64,000 nucleotides of DNA from Bog-756 sp963831535 (GTDB lineage: Bacteria > Actinomycetota > Acidimicrobiia > Acidimicrobiales > RAAP-2). The DNA lies in contig CAWHQP010000006.1 in the NCBI GenBank assembly GCA_963831535.1, forward strand, positions 248,001 through 312,000, in the 5' to 3' direction. The position numbers and the translations under genes are program-made. Positions 24,657-33,637 of this stretch are shown piece after piece; the first letter of the stretch is position 1; each line of letters opens with the position of its first letter. The notes below the pieces were generated by a model. The model saw only the letters and a list, made by a program, of their open reading frames with translations, made no database searches and was not told the origin of the DNA.

Positions 24657-24682
24657 TGAGACACTAAGGTCGGATCGTCTCA
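24657..24682. promoter_or_regulatory. Inverted repeat TGAGAC-N14-GTCTCA
   Basis: Two perfect 6-bp half-sites 14 bases apart lie between the TetR gene and the quinone oxidoreductase, 120 bases before the latter's start. The same half-sites with the same spacing, followed in both cases by CCCT, recur at 32310-32335. Confidence 0.5.
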
Positions 24683-24801
24683 CCCTTGGGCCTCCACGGT
24701 CGAGGAGTGTGGCCGTGCGCCGACCGGTGGGTGCCGGGACCGGTCCGGTGCCCGAGGAGTGGGAGCAGGCAGGACGACGTAGGGACCAAGGGGGATGTGC
24801 C

Positions 24802-25845
24802 ATGACGACGATGCTGGCCGTGCAGGTCACCAGGAACGGAACGCCCGGGGAGGTGCTGGCCGTCCAGACCGTCGAACGGCCGGAACCCGAGGCGGGTGAG
24901 GTCCGGGTCAAGGTGGCCGCGGCTTCGCTCAACTTCAACGACATCGACCGTTGCCTGGGCACGCTGGTGTCGGTCCCCACGCCGCCGCCCTACACGCTGG
25001 GTATGGACGTCTGCGGGGTGGTGGACGCGGCGGGCGAGGGTGCCGAGGAGTGGCTGGGCCGGCGGGTGGTGGCCATCACCAAGACGGCACTCGGCGGCAT
25101 TGCCGAGTACGCCATCGCCCCCGCCATCTCGGTGTTCGACGCCCCCGCTCAACTGGACGACGCCGAGGCCACAGCCTTCCTGTTGACCTTCCAGACGTCC
25201 CATCTGGCTCTGTTCAAGCGGGGTCGCCTGGCGGCCGGCGAGACCCTGGTCGTCCACGCCGCGGCCAGTGGACTGGGTACGGCCGGCATCCAGCTGGGGA
25301 AGGCCAAGGGAGCCCGGGTGATCGCGGTGGCCGGCGGCCCGGAGAAGGGTGCCCTGTGCCGGGCACTCGGGGCCGACCAGGTGGTGGACCACCTCGAGGA
25401 GGACTTCGTCGAGGCGGTCCTGGCGGCCACCGACGACGCCGGAGCCGACGTGGTCTACGACCTGACCGGTGGCGACTTCGTGGAGCGGTCGTGGCGATGC
25501 ACGGCACACGGGGGCCGCTACCTCGCCGTGGGCTTCGCCGACGACAACGAGAACGGCATGACCGGACGACCCCTGCGCATGGCCTGCATCGGCAACATCG
25601 ACATCGTGGCGGTGATGGTGGCCTGGGCCGACTCCGTCGATCCGGGGATGCGGCGCTTCGGCTTCAATCCCTTCGGTCGGGACGTGGCCGACGAGATCCA
25701 CGCCGACCTGCTGGCCATGGTGGCCGACGGTTCGATCCGGCCCTCCATCGGCCGGCGGGTGTCCATGGAGGAGGCCGGCGCGGCCCTCGACGAGCACCGG
25801 CAACGCCGTTCGTTGGGCCGCACCGTGGTCGAGGTGGGCGGGTGA
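24802..25845 (+). CDS. Zinc-independent MDR-family quinone oxidoreductase
   Basis: A 347-residue medium-chain reductase like NADPH:quinone oxidoreductase. The N-terminus has ASLNFNDIDRCLG, the cofactor motif is AAASGLGTAGIQLGKAKGARVIA (AxGxxG type), and the C-terminus reads IGRRVSMEEAGAALDEH. No structural zinc cysteines are visible. NADPH-dependent reduction of enoyl or quinone substrates is likely. ATG 24802 follows AAGGGGGA. Its stop overlaps the GTG start of the sulfotransferase (GTGA), so the two are coupled. Confidence 0.87.
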   Translation: MTTMLAVQVTRNGTPGEVLAVQTVERPEPEAGEVRVKVAAASLNFNDIDRCLGTLVSVPTPPPYTLGMDVCGVVDAAGEGAEEWLGRRVVAITKTALGGIAEYAIAPAISVFDAPAQLDDAEATAFLLTFQTSHLALFKRGRLAAGETLVVHAAASGLGTAGIQLGKAKGARVIAVAGGPEKGALCRALGADQVVDHLEEDFVEAVLAATDDAGADVVYDLTGGDFVERSWRCTAHGGRYLAVGFADDNENGMTGRPLRMACIGNIDIVAVMVAWADSVDPGMRRFGFNPFGRDVADEIHADLLAMVADGSIRPSIGRRVSMEEAGAALDEHRQRRSLGRTVVEVGG

Positions 25846-27125
25846 CGCCGCCGCCTCCGACGGGTTCCACCACGACGGACTACACCTGGCGCGACTCCGA
25901 GCTGAGCAGCCCGGTGCTCAAGGCCCTCAACGCCGTGGGCGGCACGATCAAGCGACTGGGCCGAGAGGTCCCCTCACTGGACCCGGGTGCGGTGGTCCGG
26001 GCCGCCACCAAGAAGGCGGGCTCTCCCGATCTGGGCTCGGACTCCTACCAGGAGCCCCTCGAGGTGTTCCTCGGCTCGTGTGAGACCGAGGCCGAGCTCA
26101 CCACGTTCGGACGCATCCTCGTCACCAAGATGCTCGCCGCCGCCCTCACCAACCGGATCGAGCTCCACCGGTGGGCCACCGAGCACCCCGCCGTGAGCAA
26201 GGAGACCATCGACAGCCCCTGGATCATCGTCGGTCTGCCGAGGACGGGCACGAGCCTGCTCTCCATGCTGCTCGGGCTGGATCCCATAGCCCGTCCGTTG
26301 CGGCAGTGGGAAGCGGCCCACCTCATCCCGCCCCCCACCCTCGAGGGGGCCGAGGAGGACCCGCGGATCGCCCTCACGGCCAAGGAGCTCGACGGTCTGC
26401 TGAAGCTGAATCCGCCCCTCCGGGCCATGCACCCCTTCGGGGCCACCCTGGCCCAGGAGTGCGTGTCCCTGTTCATGTACGACGTGCGCACCCTGGCCCT
26501 CGAGACCCAGGCCCACGTCCCCACCTACGCCCGGTGGTTGGAGCAGGCAGACATGGCTCCCGCCTACGCCCAGCACAAGCTGGCCCTCCAGGCCCTGCAG
26601 TCGGCCCAGCCCACGGAGCGCTGGATCCTGAAGACGCCCAACCACCTCTGGCACCTGGATGCCCTCCTGGCCGCCTACCCCGACGCCCGGATCATCTGGA
26701 CCCACCGGGATCCGGGACCGGTCGTGACCTCGTTGGCCAGCCTGGCCAATGCCGGGCAGCGTCCCCTGACCTCCCGGGCCGACCCCCGTCCGGCGGCCGA
26801 GGAGTGGAAGCGCAAGTGTGCCTTCGCCCTGGGCTCGGCGGTGGCCTACGACGAGTTGGCCGCCGACGGGTGGTGCCAGCACGTCGCCTACGACGCCCTC
26901 GTCGCCGACCCCCTGGGCGCGGTGCGGAGCCTGTACCGTGCCGTTGGGGACGAGGTGAGCGACCTGCACGCCCGGCGCATGGAGGCGTTCCTCGAACAGC
27001 GGCCCCAGGACGCCTTCGGGAACCACCGCTACGACCCGGCGGACTTCGGCTGGACCTATGCCGGACTGTCCGAGGAGTTCGCCGACTACACCTCGCGCTA
27101 TCACGTCACGCCCGAGAGGCGCTGA
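25842..27125 (+). CDS. Sulfotransferase family protein
   Basis: A 427-residue protein of the Sulfotransfer_3 type. The 5'-phosphosulfate loop is VGLPRTGTSLLSMLLG, and the 3'-phosphate region is IIWTHRDPGPVVTSLASL. TERWILKTPNHLWHLDALL is also typical of this family. Such enzymes move sulfate from PAPS to lipids, carbohydrates or sterols and are abundant in mycobacteria. GTG 25842 overlaps the oxidoreductase stop, and the two genes probably act on the same substrate. Confidence 0.87.
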   Translation: MTPPPPTGSTTTDYTWRDSELSSPVLKALNAVGGTIKRLGREVPSLDPGAVVRAATKKAGSPDLGSDSYQEPLEVFLGSCETEAELTTFGRILVTKMLAAALTNRIELHRWATEHPAVSKETIDSPWIIVGLPRTGTSLLSMLLGLDPIARPLRQWEAAHLIPPPTLEGAEEDPRIALTAKELDGLLKLNPPLRAMHPFGATLAQECVSLFMYDVRTLALETQAHVPTYARWLEQADMAPAYAQHKLALQALQSAQPTERWILKTPNHLWHLDALLAAYPDARIIWTHRDPGPVVTSLASLANAGQRPLTSRADPRPAAEEWKRKCAFALGSAVAYDELAADGWCQHVAYDALVADPLGAVRSLYRAVGDEVSDLHARRMEAFLEQRPQDAFGNHRYDPADFGWTYAGLSEEFADYTSRYHVTPERR

Positions 27126-27181
27126 ACCCGGATCCATCCGGCCATTTGGGCCTCCACGCTGCGGGGCCGTACCATGCGGTT

Positions 27182-28120
27182 ATGTCTGAACGCTCCCGCA
27201 ACCTCCCTCGCCGCTCGTGCATGTCGTCCCCCGGGTCGAACGAGCGCTTCCTGGCCAAGGCGCCCACCGTGCCGGCCGACATGAGCTTTCTCGACCTCGA
27301 GGACTCCGTCGCCCCCCTGGAGAAGGAGGCGGCCCGGGCCAAGGTGGCCGATGCCATCAAGAACCTTGCCTGGGACGACCGTGTCCTCTGCGTACGTATC
27401 AACGCCTGGGACACCGAGTGGACCTACGGCGACGTGATCGACGTGGTGTCCAACGCCGGCGAGCGCCTCGACGAGCTGATGCTCCCCAAGGTGCAGAGCG
27501 CGGCCGAGGTGGTGGCCCTCGACCTTCTGCTCACCCAGGTGGAGAAGAAGAGCGGGCTGCCGGTGGGCCACGTCGGCATCGAGGCCCAGATCGAGACCAC
27601 CCGCGGCCTCATCAACGTGGAGGAGATCTGCGCCGCGTCGCCCCGTCTTGAGACCATCATCTTCGGGCCCGCCGATTTCGCCGCCTCCATGGAGATGCCG
27701 GTGCTGACCGGTGGCGTGTCCATCCCCGAGTATCCGGGCGACCACTTCAACTACGTCTTCTCCAAGATCCTCATGGCCGGCCGGGCCAACGGGCTCCAGG
27801 TGATCGACGGGCCCTTCCTCAAGATCCGAGAGTTGGACAGCCTCCGGGAGTTCTCGCAGCGGACGCGGGTCCTCGGCTACGACGGCAAGTGGGCCCTCAC
27901 CCCCGACCAGGTGGGCGTGCTCAACGAGGTGTACTCGCCGACCCAGGAGCAGTTCGACAAGGCCTGGGACATCCTGGATGCCTACCGCAAGGCCACCGAG
28001 GACGACCGCACCGGCGCGGTCATGTTCGGCGACGAGATGATCGACGAGGCCTCCGCCAAGATGGCCACCAAGTTCGTCACCCGCGGCGAACGGGCCGGCC
28101 TGTCCCGGTCGTCGGGCTGA
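27182..28120 (+). CDS. HpcH/HpaI-family CoA-ester lyase (malyl/beta-methylmalyl-CoA lyase-like)
   Basis: A 312-residue CitE-type TIM barrel. Family residues: SCMSSPGSNERFL at the start, FLDLEDSVAP for Mg2+ and CoA contact, CVRINAWDT with the catalytic Arg, IEAQIETTRGLINVEEI with the metal-binding Glu, and FGPADFAASM. It resembles what I remember of Mcl1 of the ethylmalonyl-CoA pathway (LDLEDSVAP, GKWAxxPxQV), which cleaves (2R,3S)-beta-methylmalyl-CoA to glyoxylate and propionyl-CoA. A methylsuccinyl-CoA dehydrogenase-like gene and a MaoC hydratase nearby support that setting. Citramalyl-CoA lyase is the alternative. Confidence 0.85.
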   Translation: MSERSRNLPRRSCMSSPGSNERFLAKAPTVPADMSFLDLEDSVAPLEKEAARAKVADAIKNLAWDDRVLCVRINAWDTEWTYGDVIDVVSNAGERLDELMLPKVQSAAEVVALDLLLTQVEKKSGLPVGHVGIEAQIETTRGLINVEEICAASPRLETIIFGPADFAASMEMPVLTGGVSIPEYPGDHFNYVFSKILMAGRANGLQVIDGPFLKIRELDSLREFSQRTRVLGYDGKWALTPDQVGVLNEVYSPTQEQFDKAWDILDAYRKATEDDRTGAVMFGDEMIDEASAKMATKFVTRGERAGLSRSSG

Positions 28121-28264
28121 CCGGCGGCGACCGGGCACCACAGGCCGGCTCGACCCGGGGGTCCGACATGGCGACCGGCGATGTCAGAGACCGGGCGTTT
28201 CGTCCTTCGGGCTCGTCGGGTCCCACCGGGCCCCAACCGGGCGGGCCACCGGGTCGTTATCCGG

Positions 28265-29014
28265 TCAGAACGTGAACCGGCGGTGCCACTCGTCCAGCAC
28301 GGTGTAGTCCCCGTGCACGTCCACCGGGCTCAACGTGGGCCGGTGGTAGAGGGTGAGTTCGAGGTCGGAGGTGGTGCCGCTGACCACCAGGTCACCACGC
28401 TCACTCGGGGCCTCGTCCTGGGTCCCTCGCACCACCTCGACCCGGTCGTGGCCGAGGGTGACCTCCCATTCCGTGCCGAGCTCGCTGGACCGGAGGGTGA
28501 GGATCCGACCGCTGCCCGCGCCCGGGTGGTTGTCGCCTGACAGGAGCACATCGACGATCTCGTCGATCCCGTCAGCGGCTAGTTCCGTGGGGATCGGGGT
28601 GCAGATGCCGCGTGAGGCCTGGGCGTCATAGCGGTGGACGGCCAACTCGTGCGCGCACCGTCGGGCCACGAACCTGGCCGAGTGGTCACCCTCGAACCAC
28701 GTCCACACCGGGGTGCCGGCCGGAGTGGCCTCCAACCGGTCGATGAGGTCGGTGCTGGCACCGGCCACCCAGTGGGGCAGCTCGTCGTCGTCGGGCGGAT
28801 CGGGTAGCGGGGTCTTCGGTTGGTCGGTGCCCTCGCACAGCACGTGGCTCCAGAAGCCGCAGAACTGCCCGACGTGCACGGCCAGGTCCCGGACCTCCCA
28901 GCCCTCGCAGGTCGGCACCACGTCATCCATCTCCCCGGCCTCGAGGGCGAACATCAACGCCGCCGTCTCGGTCCGGACGGCGCTGACGAACGAGGAGTGC
29001 TCCACGTTGGTCAC
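28265..29014 (-). CDS. Maleylpyruvate isomerase (mycothiol-type) family protein
   Basis: A 249-residue protein with an N-terminal DinB-like four-helix domain and an MDMPI C-terminal domain. The start is GTG 29014 (MTNVEHSSFV). Candidate metal ligands are His57 region (LAVHVGQFCGFWS) and HELAVHRYDA near residue 145. This family includes mycothiol-dependent maleylpyruvate isomerase and many unassigned proteins. It converges with the CoA-ester lyase gene and lies downstream of the dehydrogenase on the - strand. Confidence 0.8.
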   Translation of the reverse strand: MTNVEHSSFVSAVRTETAALMFALEAGEMDDVVPTCEGWEVRDLAVHVGQFCGFWSHVLCEGTDQPKTPLPDPPDDDELPHWVAGASTDLIDRLEATPAGTPVWTWFEGDHSARFVARRCAHELAVHRYDAQASRGICTPIPTELAADGIDEIVDVLLSGDNHPGAGSGRILTLRSSELGTEWEVTLGHDRVEVVRGTQDEAPSERGDLVVSGTTSDLELTLYHRPTLSPVDVHGDYTVLDEWHRRFTF

Positions 29015-29045
29015 GGTACTCGGCCCGGCCGGGGCCCGACAGGGC

Positions 29046-30662
29046 TCAGGTGCCGATGTCGCTGACCAGGCGTCGGGCGATGACCTTGAGGGCCAGGGTC
29101 TCATCGGCCCCCTCGAAGATGGACAGCACTCGGGCGTCCACGAAATACCGACTGACCGGGAACTCCTCGGCGTAGCCCATGCCCCCGTGGATCTGGAGGG
29201 CTTCGCGGGTGACCCACTCGGCGGCCCGGCATACATAGGCCTTGATCATGGAGGCCTCGAGCGTCCCTTCCCCCTTGGCCATCAGGCGGGCCACCTCGTA
29301 GGAGAACTGACGCGCCGCCTGGATGAGTACGGCCATCCGGGCCAACTTGGCCCGGGTCAACTGGTAGTCGAGGATGGGCTCGCCGAACACCGTCCGGTTG
29401 GCGGCGTACTCCAGGGCGGCCTCGTAGGCGGCCTGCATGACGCCGATGGCCCGGGCCGCCGTCTGCAGGCGCCCGTTCTCGAACCCCTGCATCTGCAGGT
29501 AGAAGCCCTTCCCCAGGCCGTCCCGGCCGCCGACCAGGTTGGCGTCGGGTACGAACCAGTTCTCGAAGGCCACCTCGTAGGAGTGCATGCCGCGGTAGCC
29601 GAGGGTGTCGATGGCCCGCCCCTCCATCCGTCCCGCCGGTCGGGCGTCGGTCTCCGCCACCTGGGAGAACAGGAACCCGTGTCCCTCCGCCTGGGGCTTC
29701 TCCACCAGGAAGAGGGACAGTCCCCGGTGGGCCTTGGCCCGATCGGGATCGGTGCGGGCCAGCAGCATGAGCACATCGGCGCGGGCAGCGAACGTGCACC
29801 AGGTCTTGACCCCGTTGATCAGCCAACCCCCCGCGGTCGGCGTGGCCGAGGTCACCACTCCGGCCACATCGGATCCGTAGTCGGGCTCGGTGACCGCCAC
29901 CGCCCCCATCGTCTCGGCCGTGGCCAGTCTCGGGAGCCAGTACTGCTTCTGATCCTCTGTGCCTCCGTGGACCAGGGCCCGCGTGAGGATCTCCGGTCGG
30001 GTGATCAATGAACCACCGGCCCCCAACGAGCCCCAGGACAGTTCCTCGGTGGCCACTACCATGCCCAGGTAGTCGGCCTCGCCCCCCGTGGCGAACCCCC
30101 CGTACTCCTCGGGGACCGACATGCCGAATCCTCCCATCTCGGCCATCCCGGCGATGATCTCTTCGGGTATGTCGGTGTTGGCCCGGTGGATGTGCTCCGC
30201 CCGGGGTCTGATCTGCTCCTCGGCGAACCGGTGAAAGGTCTCCCGGACCAACTCGAAGTCGGCGTCGAGGTGTCGGTCCCCGGGGCGGTCGGCCAGGGAG
30301 GCCAGGAACGTCGGATCGCGGAAGGTGGCCACGAACGCCTCGGCCGGCGCCATCCACCCGCTGGCCACGTCCCAGTGGGCGGCACGGCCGACGAGACGGG
30401 TGGCCAGGTCGGCGACGGTGTCGGCGGCGAAGGTGCAGGCGATGCGGGCCTCGGTCTCGCCGTGGGACCCGTAGGCCAGGAAGGACTCGGCCGTCCGGAC
30501 GGCGGCCGCAGCGTGAGCGACGTCGTAGGCCAGGACCTCGGCCGCGTCGGGGCCGCCGGCTTCGACGAGGGCTCTGGTGCCGGAATCGACGACCGATCGG
30601 GCCAGGCTCAGCGCGTCGGAGGCGGCCCGCAGGTCAGCGGCAGAAACAGGGTCGGAGGTCAC
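29046..30662 (-). CDS. mcd: Long acyl-CoA dehydrogenase, (2S)-methylsuccinyl-CoA dehydrogenase-like
   Basis: A 538-residue flavoprotein, about 140 residues longer at the N-terminus than ordinary acyl-CoA dehydrogenases. The core has AVTEPDYGSDVAGVVT, QIHGGMGYAEEFPVSRYFVDARVLSIFEGADE and the FAD contacts expected. The extended N-terminal helical part (FLAYGSHGETEARIACTFAADTVADLATRL) is the feature that distinguishes methylsuccinyl-CoA dehydrogenase of the ethylmalonyl-CoA pathway, which oxidises (2S)-methylsuccinyl-CoA to mesaconyl-CoA. The nearby lyase and MaoC hydratase fit. It is separated from the next upstream gene on its strand by a strong hairpin. Confidence 0.8.
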   Translation of the reverse strand: MTSDPVSAADLRAASDALSLARSVVDSGTRALVEAGGPDAAEVLAYDVAHAAAAVRTAESFLAYGSHGETEARIACTFAADTVADLATRLVGRAAHWDVASGWMAPAEAFVATFRDPTFLASLADRPGDRHLDADFELVRETFHRFAEEQIRPRAEHIHRANTDIPEEIIAGMAEMGGFGMSVPEEYGGFATGGEADYLGMVVATEELSWGSLGAGGSLITRPEILTRALVHGGTEDQKQYWLPRLATAETMGAVAVTEPDYGSDVAGVVTSATPTAGGWLINGVKTWCTFAARADVLMLLARTDPDRAKAHRGLSLFLVEKPQAEGHGFLFSQVAETDARPAGRMEGRAIDTLGYRGMHSYEVAFENWFVPDANLVGGRDGLGKGFYLQMQGFENGRLQTAARAIGVMQAAYEAALEYAANRTVFGEPILDYQLTRAKLARMAVLIQAARQFSYEVARLMAKGEGTLEASMIKAYVCRAAEWVTREALQIHGGMGYAEEFPVSRYFVDARVLSIFEGADETLALKVIARRLVSDIGT

Positions 30663-30726
30663 GCTCCAAGCGTACCGGCCCGGGCCCCACCGACCTCAAC
30701 CGGCCGGACCGATGGGCGCCCCGCAA

Positions 30727-30754
30727 CCGGGCCGGCCGATCTCGGCCGGCCCGG
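30727..30754 (-). terminator. Strong GC hairpin, probable terminator of the binding-protein gene
   Basis: A perfect 13-bp inverted repeat (CCGGGCCGGCCGA and its complement) with a two-base centre begins six bases downstream of the stop codon of the substrate-binding protein on the - strand. No T-run follows, as is common in high-GC genomes. It separates that gene from the acyl-CoA dehydrogenase. Confidence 0.6.
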
Positions 30755-30759
30755 CCGAC

Positions 30760-32046
30760 TCACGCCGGCGGGTTGATGTAGCTGTAGTTGCAGCGGTAGC
30801 CGTGGGTGCTGCCGGTGACCGGCGGATCGTCGCTCGTACGTTCGAACTGACCGTTGACCACCTTTGCGATCAGGTAGCAATTGCCGATGGTCTTGGCCGC
30901 CGGGTCGGTCGGGGCGATGATGTGGTTCCCGTCGAAGCTGGTGATCTTGGACAGGGCCTGTAGCTCGGATCCCCGACTGGGATCCGAGCCCGCGTTCTTC
31001 AGTGCCTGAGTGAACAGCTCCATCGACAGCCATGCATAGAGCGTGTAGAGGTCGGTGTGGAACCCGGGCGACGCCACATTGACCCAGTGGAGGAAGGTGG
31101 CCACGGCCGGGACCGTGGCGGAGTCCTGACCGAGATAGAGCGAGGTGTTCTGTTCCAGGTAGTCGCCGTTGATGGCGGCGGCCCCCCCGGAGTCCTGGGC
31201 GAGGGTGTCGGTGTAGGTGGCCGCCCCGAGCACCACTGCGGGGTGGAAGTTCTGCTCGACGAGGTCCTTCAACAACGACGCCGCGTAGCTCTCGGACATG
31301 CCCTCCACGAAGAGGATCTTCACCCCCATGTTCTTCATGGCGATCACGTTCTGTGTGAAGTCGGTGGTGGACACGGTGTAGGTCGGGTCGTAGATGACCT
31401 TGAAGCCGACCTTGTCCAGGACGTTCTTCTGGCCCGCCCAGTCGGCCTCGGCGGAGGCGAACGCCCCGACCATGGCCCCGGCGGCGTGAATGTCGTTCGG
31501 GTACTTCGTCTTCACGAACTGCAGCGGACCCTCCTCCCAACCGGCGTTGAGCGGAACGGCGCTGTAGACGTTGGGAAGCTTGTTGGTGACGGGATCGAGC
31601 ACGACCGAGACGTCGGGCATGCCCGGATTCGTCTTCAGCAGGGCGCCCCCGAAGCTGTCCTCCAGCGAGAAGTCCCCGACCATGGCGAAGTCGCTGTTGA
31701 TGGCGCTCTGGGTGGCCTGCCTGTTGGTGGCCCCGCTGAACTGGTCGTCCGAGTCGGTGATGACCAGCTTGCGCCCATTGATCCCACCCGTCGAGTTCAC
31801 GTAGTCGGCGTACGCCTGGTCGCCGACTGTCGCCCCTTTAAACAGGCCGGCCGACAGGGTGGACACGTTGGCCAGCTGTACCTCCGTCTTGGTGATGCCG
31901 GTGTGATCCTGGAAGGCACTGGCCGGGATCTTCGAGTCGGTCGAGGCCGACGCCACACCGTTGGTCGTGATGACGACGGCCGACGTGGCGACGACCAGCG
32001 CCAAGCTCAGCACGGCCCCACGCATCTTCAACGAAGTAGGTCTCAC
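30760..32046 (-). CDS. ABC-type branched-chain amino-acid-like substrate-binding protein
   Basis: A 428-residue extracytoplasmic solute-binding protein of the LivJ/PBP6 type. The signal peptide is basic, then VLSLALVVATSAVVI, ending near SVASAS. The mature protein shows the two-lobe pattern with DSDDQFSGATNRQATQ and MGVKILFVEGMSESYAASL. Such proteins deliver amino acids, amides or small organic acids to ABC transporters; no permease or ATPase is in the window. GTG start has GGGGGAG seven bases upstream. No lipobox Cys is seen after the signal. The 368-base upstream region is discussed separately. Confidence 0.87.
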   Translation of the reverse strand: MRPTSLKMRGAVLSLALVVATSAVVITTNGVASASTDSKIPASAFQDHTGITKTEVQLANVSTLSAGLFKGATVGDQAYADYVNSTGGINGRKLVITDSDDQFSGATNRQATQSAINSDFAMVGDFSLEDSFGGALLKTNPGMPDVSVVLDPVTNKLPNVYSAVPLNAGWEEGPLQFVKTKYPNDIHAAGAMVGAFASAEADWAGQKNVLDKVGFKVIYDPTYTVSTTDFTQNVIAMKNMGVKILFVEGMSESYAASLLKDLVEQNFHPAVVLGAATYTDTLAQDSGGAAAINGDYLEQNTSLYLGQDSATVPAVATFLHWVNVASPGFHTDLYTLYAWLSMELFTQALKNAGSDPSRGSELQALSKITSFDGNHIIAPTDPAAKTIGNCYLIAKVVNGQFERTSDDPPVTGSTHGYRCNYSYINPPA

Positions 32047-32414
32047 CGTTCAGCTCCCCCAGATATCTCGGTCTATTTGTCAGACAGACCCGGCCGCAGT
32101 AATCCCCATGGCTCCGTGTCTGTCGAGCGAATGGCTGACTCTACGCTACCGAGTCGCTGAAGTGTCAAGCAGGGGATAAGTACGGCGCTGACGTGGGACA
32201 ACTGTGGTTCTGATCACTCTCGAGCCCTATGCACCCCTGGAGGTCTTCACCAAAAAGAGTGGCATCAATACGGAGTTGACCCGTTGTGGGACCGACCAAT
32301 TGACTATCGTGAGACTTAGCAATTTGACTGTCTCACCCTGACCAGCGGCGGTACTGGCCCAGGCTCCGCCTTGGGCCACCATCGGTGACCGGTCGGTCAG
32401 GACGGACTCGATCG
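32047..32414. other. Gene-free upstream region of the binding-protein gene
   Basis: This 368-base stretch is AT-richer than the rest. It holds the promoter of the substrate-binding protein on the - strand and an inverted repeat at 32310-32335. CAATTGACT (32297-32305) and CAATTTGACTG (about 32320-32330) are near-repeats. I see no gene, RNA or strong -35/-10 pair. Confidence 0.6.
32310..32335. promoter_or_regulatory. Inverted repeat TGAGAC-N14-GTCTCA (second copy)
   Basis: The half-sites TGAGAC and GTCTCA lie 14 bases apart, identical in sequence and spacing to those at 24657-24682, and again followed by CCCT. It lies about 264 bases upstream of the binding-protein start, in the gene-free region. 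Confidence 0.5.
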
Positions 32415-33062
32415 TCAGTCCGGCGGAACTTGTGCCACCACGGTGACCAGAGGGGGCAGGACCACCGGATCGTCACCCGGATCCACCTCGGTCACGATCC
32501 GGAGGTAGTCGGACACCGGGCCCGGTCCGGCGCCGGCCGGCGCCTCGGCCCAGGCGTCGACGGTGACCAGTCCAGCATCGCGGGCGAGAGAGGGGAGCAG
32601 GGCACCGATGTCGGGGTGGCGGGCGGACGGCATGGAGAAGGGTTCGCCGTCGATCCGACCGGCCGAGGTGATCGGCTCCTGGGCCACCACCCAGCCTCCG
32701 GGCCGGACGGCGGACGCCATTCGGGCCAACACCGCGCCCGGGTTCACCACGTGGAGGAGGAGAAAACGGCAGAAGGCCAGGTCTACGAGTTCGGGGAGTC
32801 GGAGGTCCTCGCCGGACTGGGTGATGGCCAGGACCTGACTGTGGGCCGCCGCCGCCTCGGCCACCTCGTCCCGGGCCATGGGGTCACTGTCGACGGCGTA
32901 GACCCGGCCGTCCCGGCCCACGATCTCGGCCAGGGCCACCGACACGTCCCCACCGCCGGCACCGATGTCGGCGCAGGTCCACCCCGGACCGATGCCGAGC
33001 CGCTCGAGTGCGGTGGCCAGCGGCCGCCGGTAGACGTCGTCACGCAGCCCCCTGAACTCCAT
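32415..33062 (-). CDS. Class I SAM-dependent methyltransferase
   Basis: A 215-residue methyltransferase. Motif I is TCADIGAGGGDVSVALAE, the acidic motif II is VYAVDSDPMARDEV, and motif IV-like is ELVDLAFCRFLLLHVVNPG. Substrate unknown; it resembles the ubiE/type-11 group. ATG 33062 is clear. It is divergent from the DUF gene at 33202. Confidence 0.83.
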   Translation of the reverse strand: MEFRGLRDDVYRRPLATALERLGIGPGWTCADIGAGGGDVSVALAEIVGRDGRVYAVDSDPMARDEVAEAAAAHSQVLAITQSGEDLRLPELVDLAFCRFLLLHVVNPGAVLARMASAVRPGGWVVAQEPITSAGRIDGEPFSMPSARHPDIGALLPSLARDAGLVTVDAWAEAPAGAGPGPVSDYLRIVTEVDPGDDPVVLPPLVTVVAQVPPD

Positions 33063-33201
33063 GGGCTCAGGCTATCGGCCCATCGGGCCGACCCCGGGGC
33101 CGACCTGACGGCGATCGCCCGGGATCAGAGGCCGCCGGGCACGGACCGGAAGGGCGCCGCTCCGTACCGCTCCGGCTCCGGCAGCCGGTAACCTCACTAA
33201 C

Positions 33202-33633
33202 GTGCGAGTCACCATGATGCTGTGCGATGCGGCCCAGGTCTCCGACGGCAAGCTCTACGTGCTCGGTGGGGGCTGGAGCATGACCGGCCCCGACCCGGTT
33301 CCGTCAGCCATCGCGCTCAAGATCGACGTCGGCTGGCACGAGGCCGAGCTGGCGCACCACTGGGAACTCTTCTTGGAGGATGCCGACGGCCGGCCGGTCC
33401 TGGTCGAGACGCCTGAGGGTGAACACCCGGTCGAAGTCCGGGGTGAGTTCACCGTGGGCCGTCCACCGGGGATCCCCGAGGGCTCGCCCATCGACGTGGC
33501 CCTGGCTGTCAACCTGGGTCCGCTCCCCCTCACCCCGGGTACCCGTTACACCTGGCGGATGGCCATCGACGGCGAGTCGCAGACCGACTGGGTCCTCGGC
33601 TTCACCACGCGGCCCACGCTCGTCCGGGACTGA
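33202..33633 (+). CDS. DUF6941-like hypothetical protein
   Basis: A 143-residue protein with the start RVTMMLCDAAQVSDGKLYVLGGGW, which I associate with a small actinobacterial family of unknown function (DUF6941). It is beta-rich, with no signal or membrane segment. GTG 33202 is the likely start. The MaoC gene follows five bases later, so they probably form an operon. Confidence 0.72.
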   Translation: MRVTMMLCDAAQVSDGKLYVLGGGWSMTGPDPVPSAIALKIDVGWHEAELAHHWELFLEDADGRPVLVETPEGEHPVEVRGEFTVGRPPGIPEGSPIDVALAVNLGPLPLTPGTRYTWRMAIDGESQTDWVLGFTTRPTLVRD

Positions 33634-33637
33634 TCCG

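Noticed and set aside
24951..27125. A 724-codon open frame suggesting an oxidoreductase-sulfotransferase fusion
   Set aside because: Its first third is an out-of-frame reading of the quinone oxidoreductase. The sulfotransferase starts at GTG 25842, overlapping the upstream stop.
26171..28120. A 649-codon open frame upstream of the CoA-ester lyase
   Set aside because: The first 337 codons are a shifted reading of the sulfotransferase; the lyase itself starts at ATG 27182.
28121..28264. Bidirectional terminator between the CoA lyase and the maleylpyruvate isomerase family gene
   Set aside because: GC-rich blocks are present, but no stem longer than about five pairs without interruptions could be found by eye.
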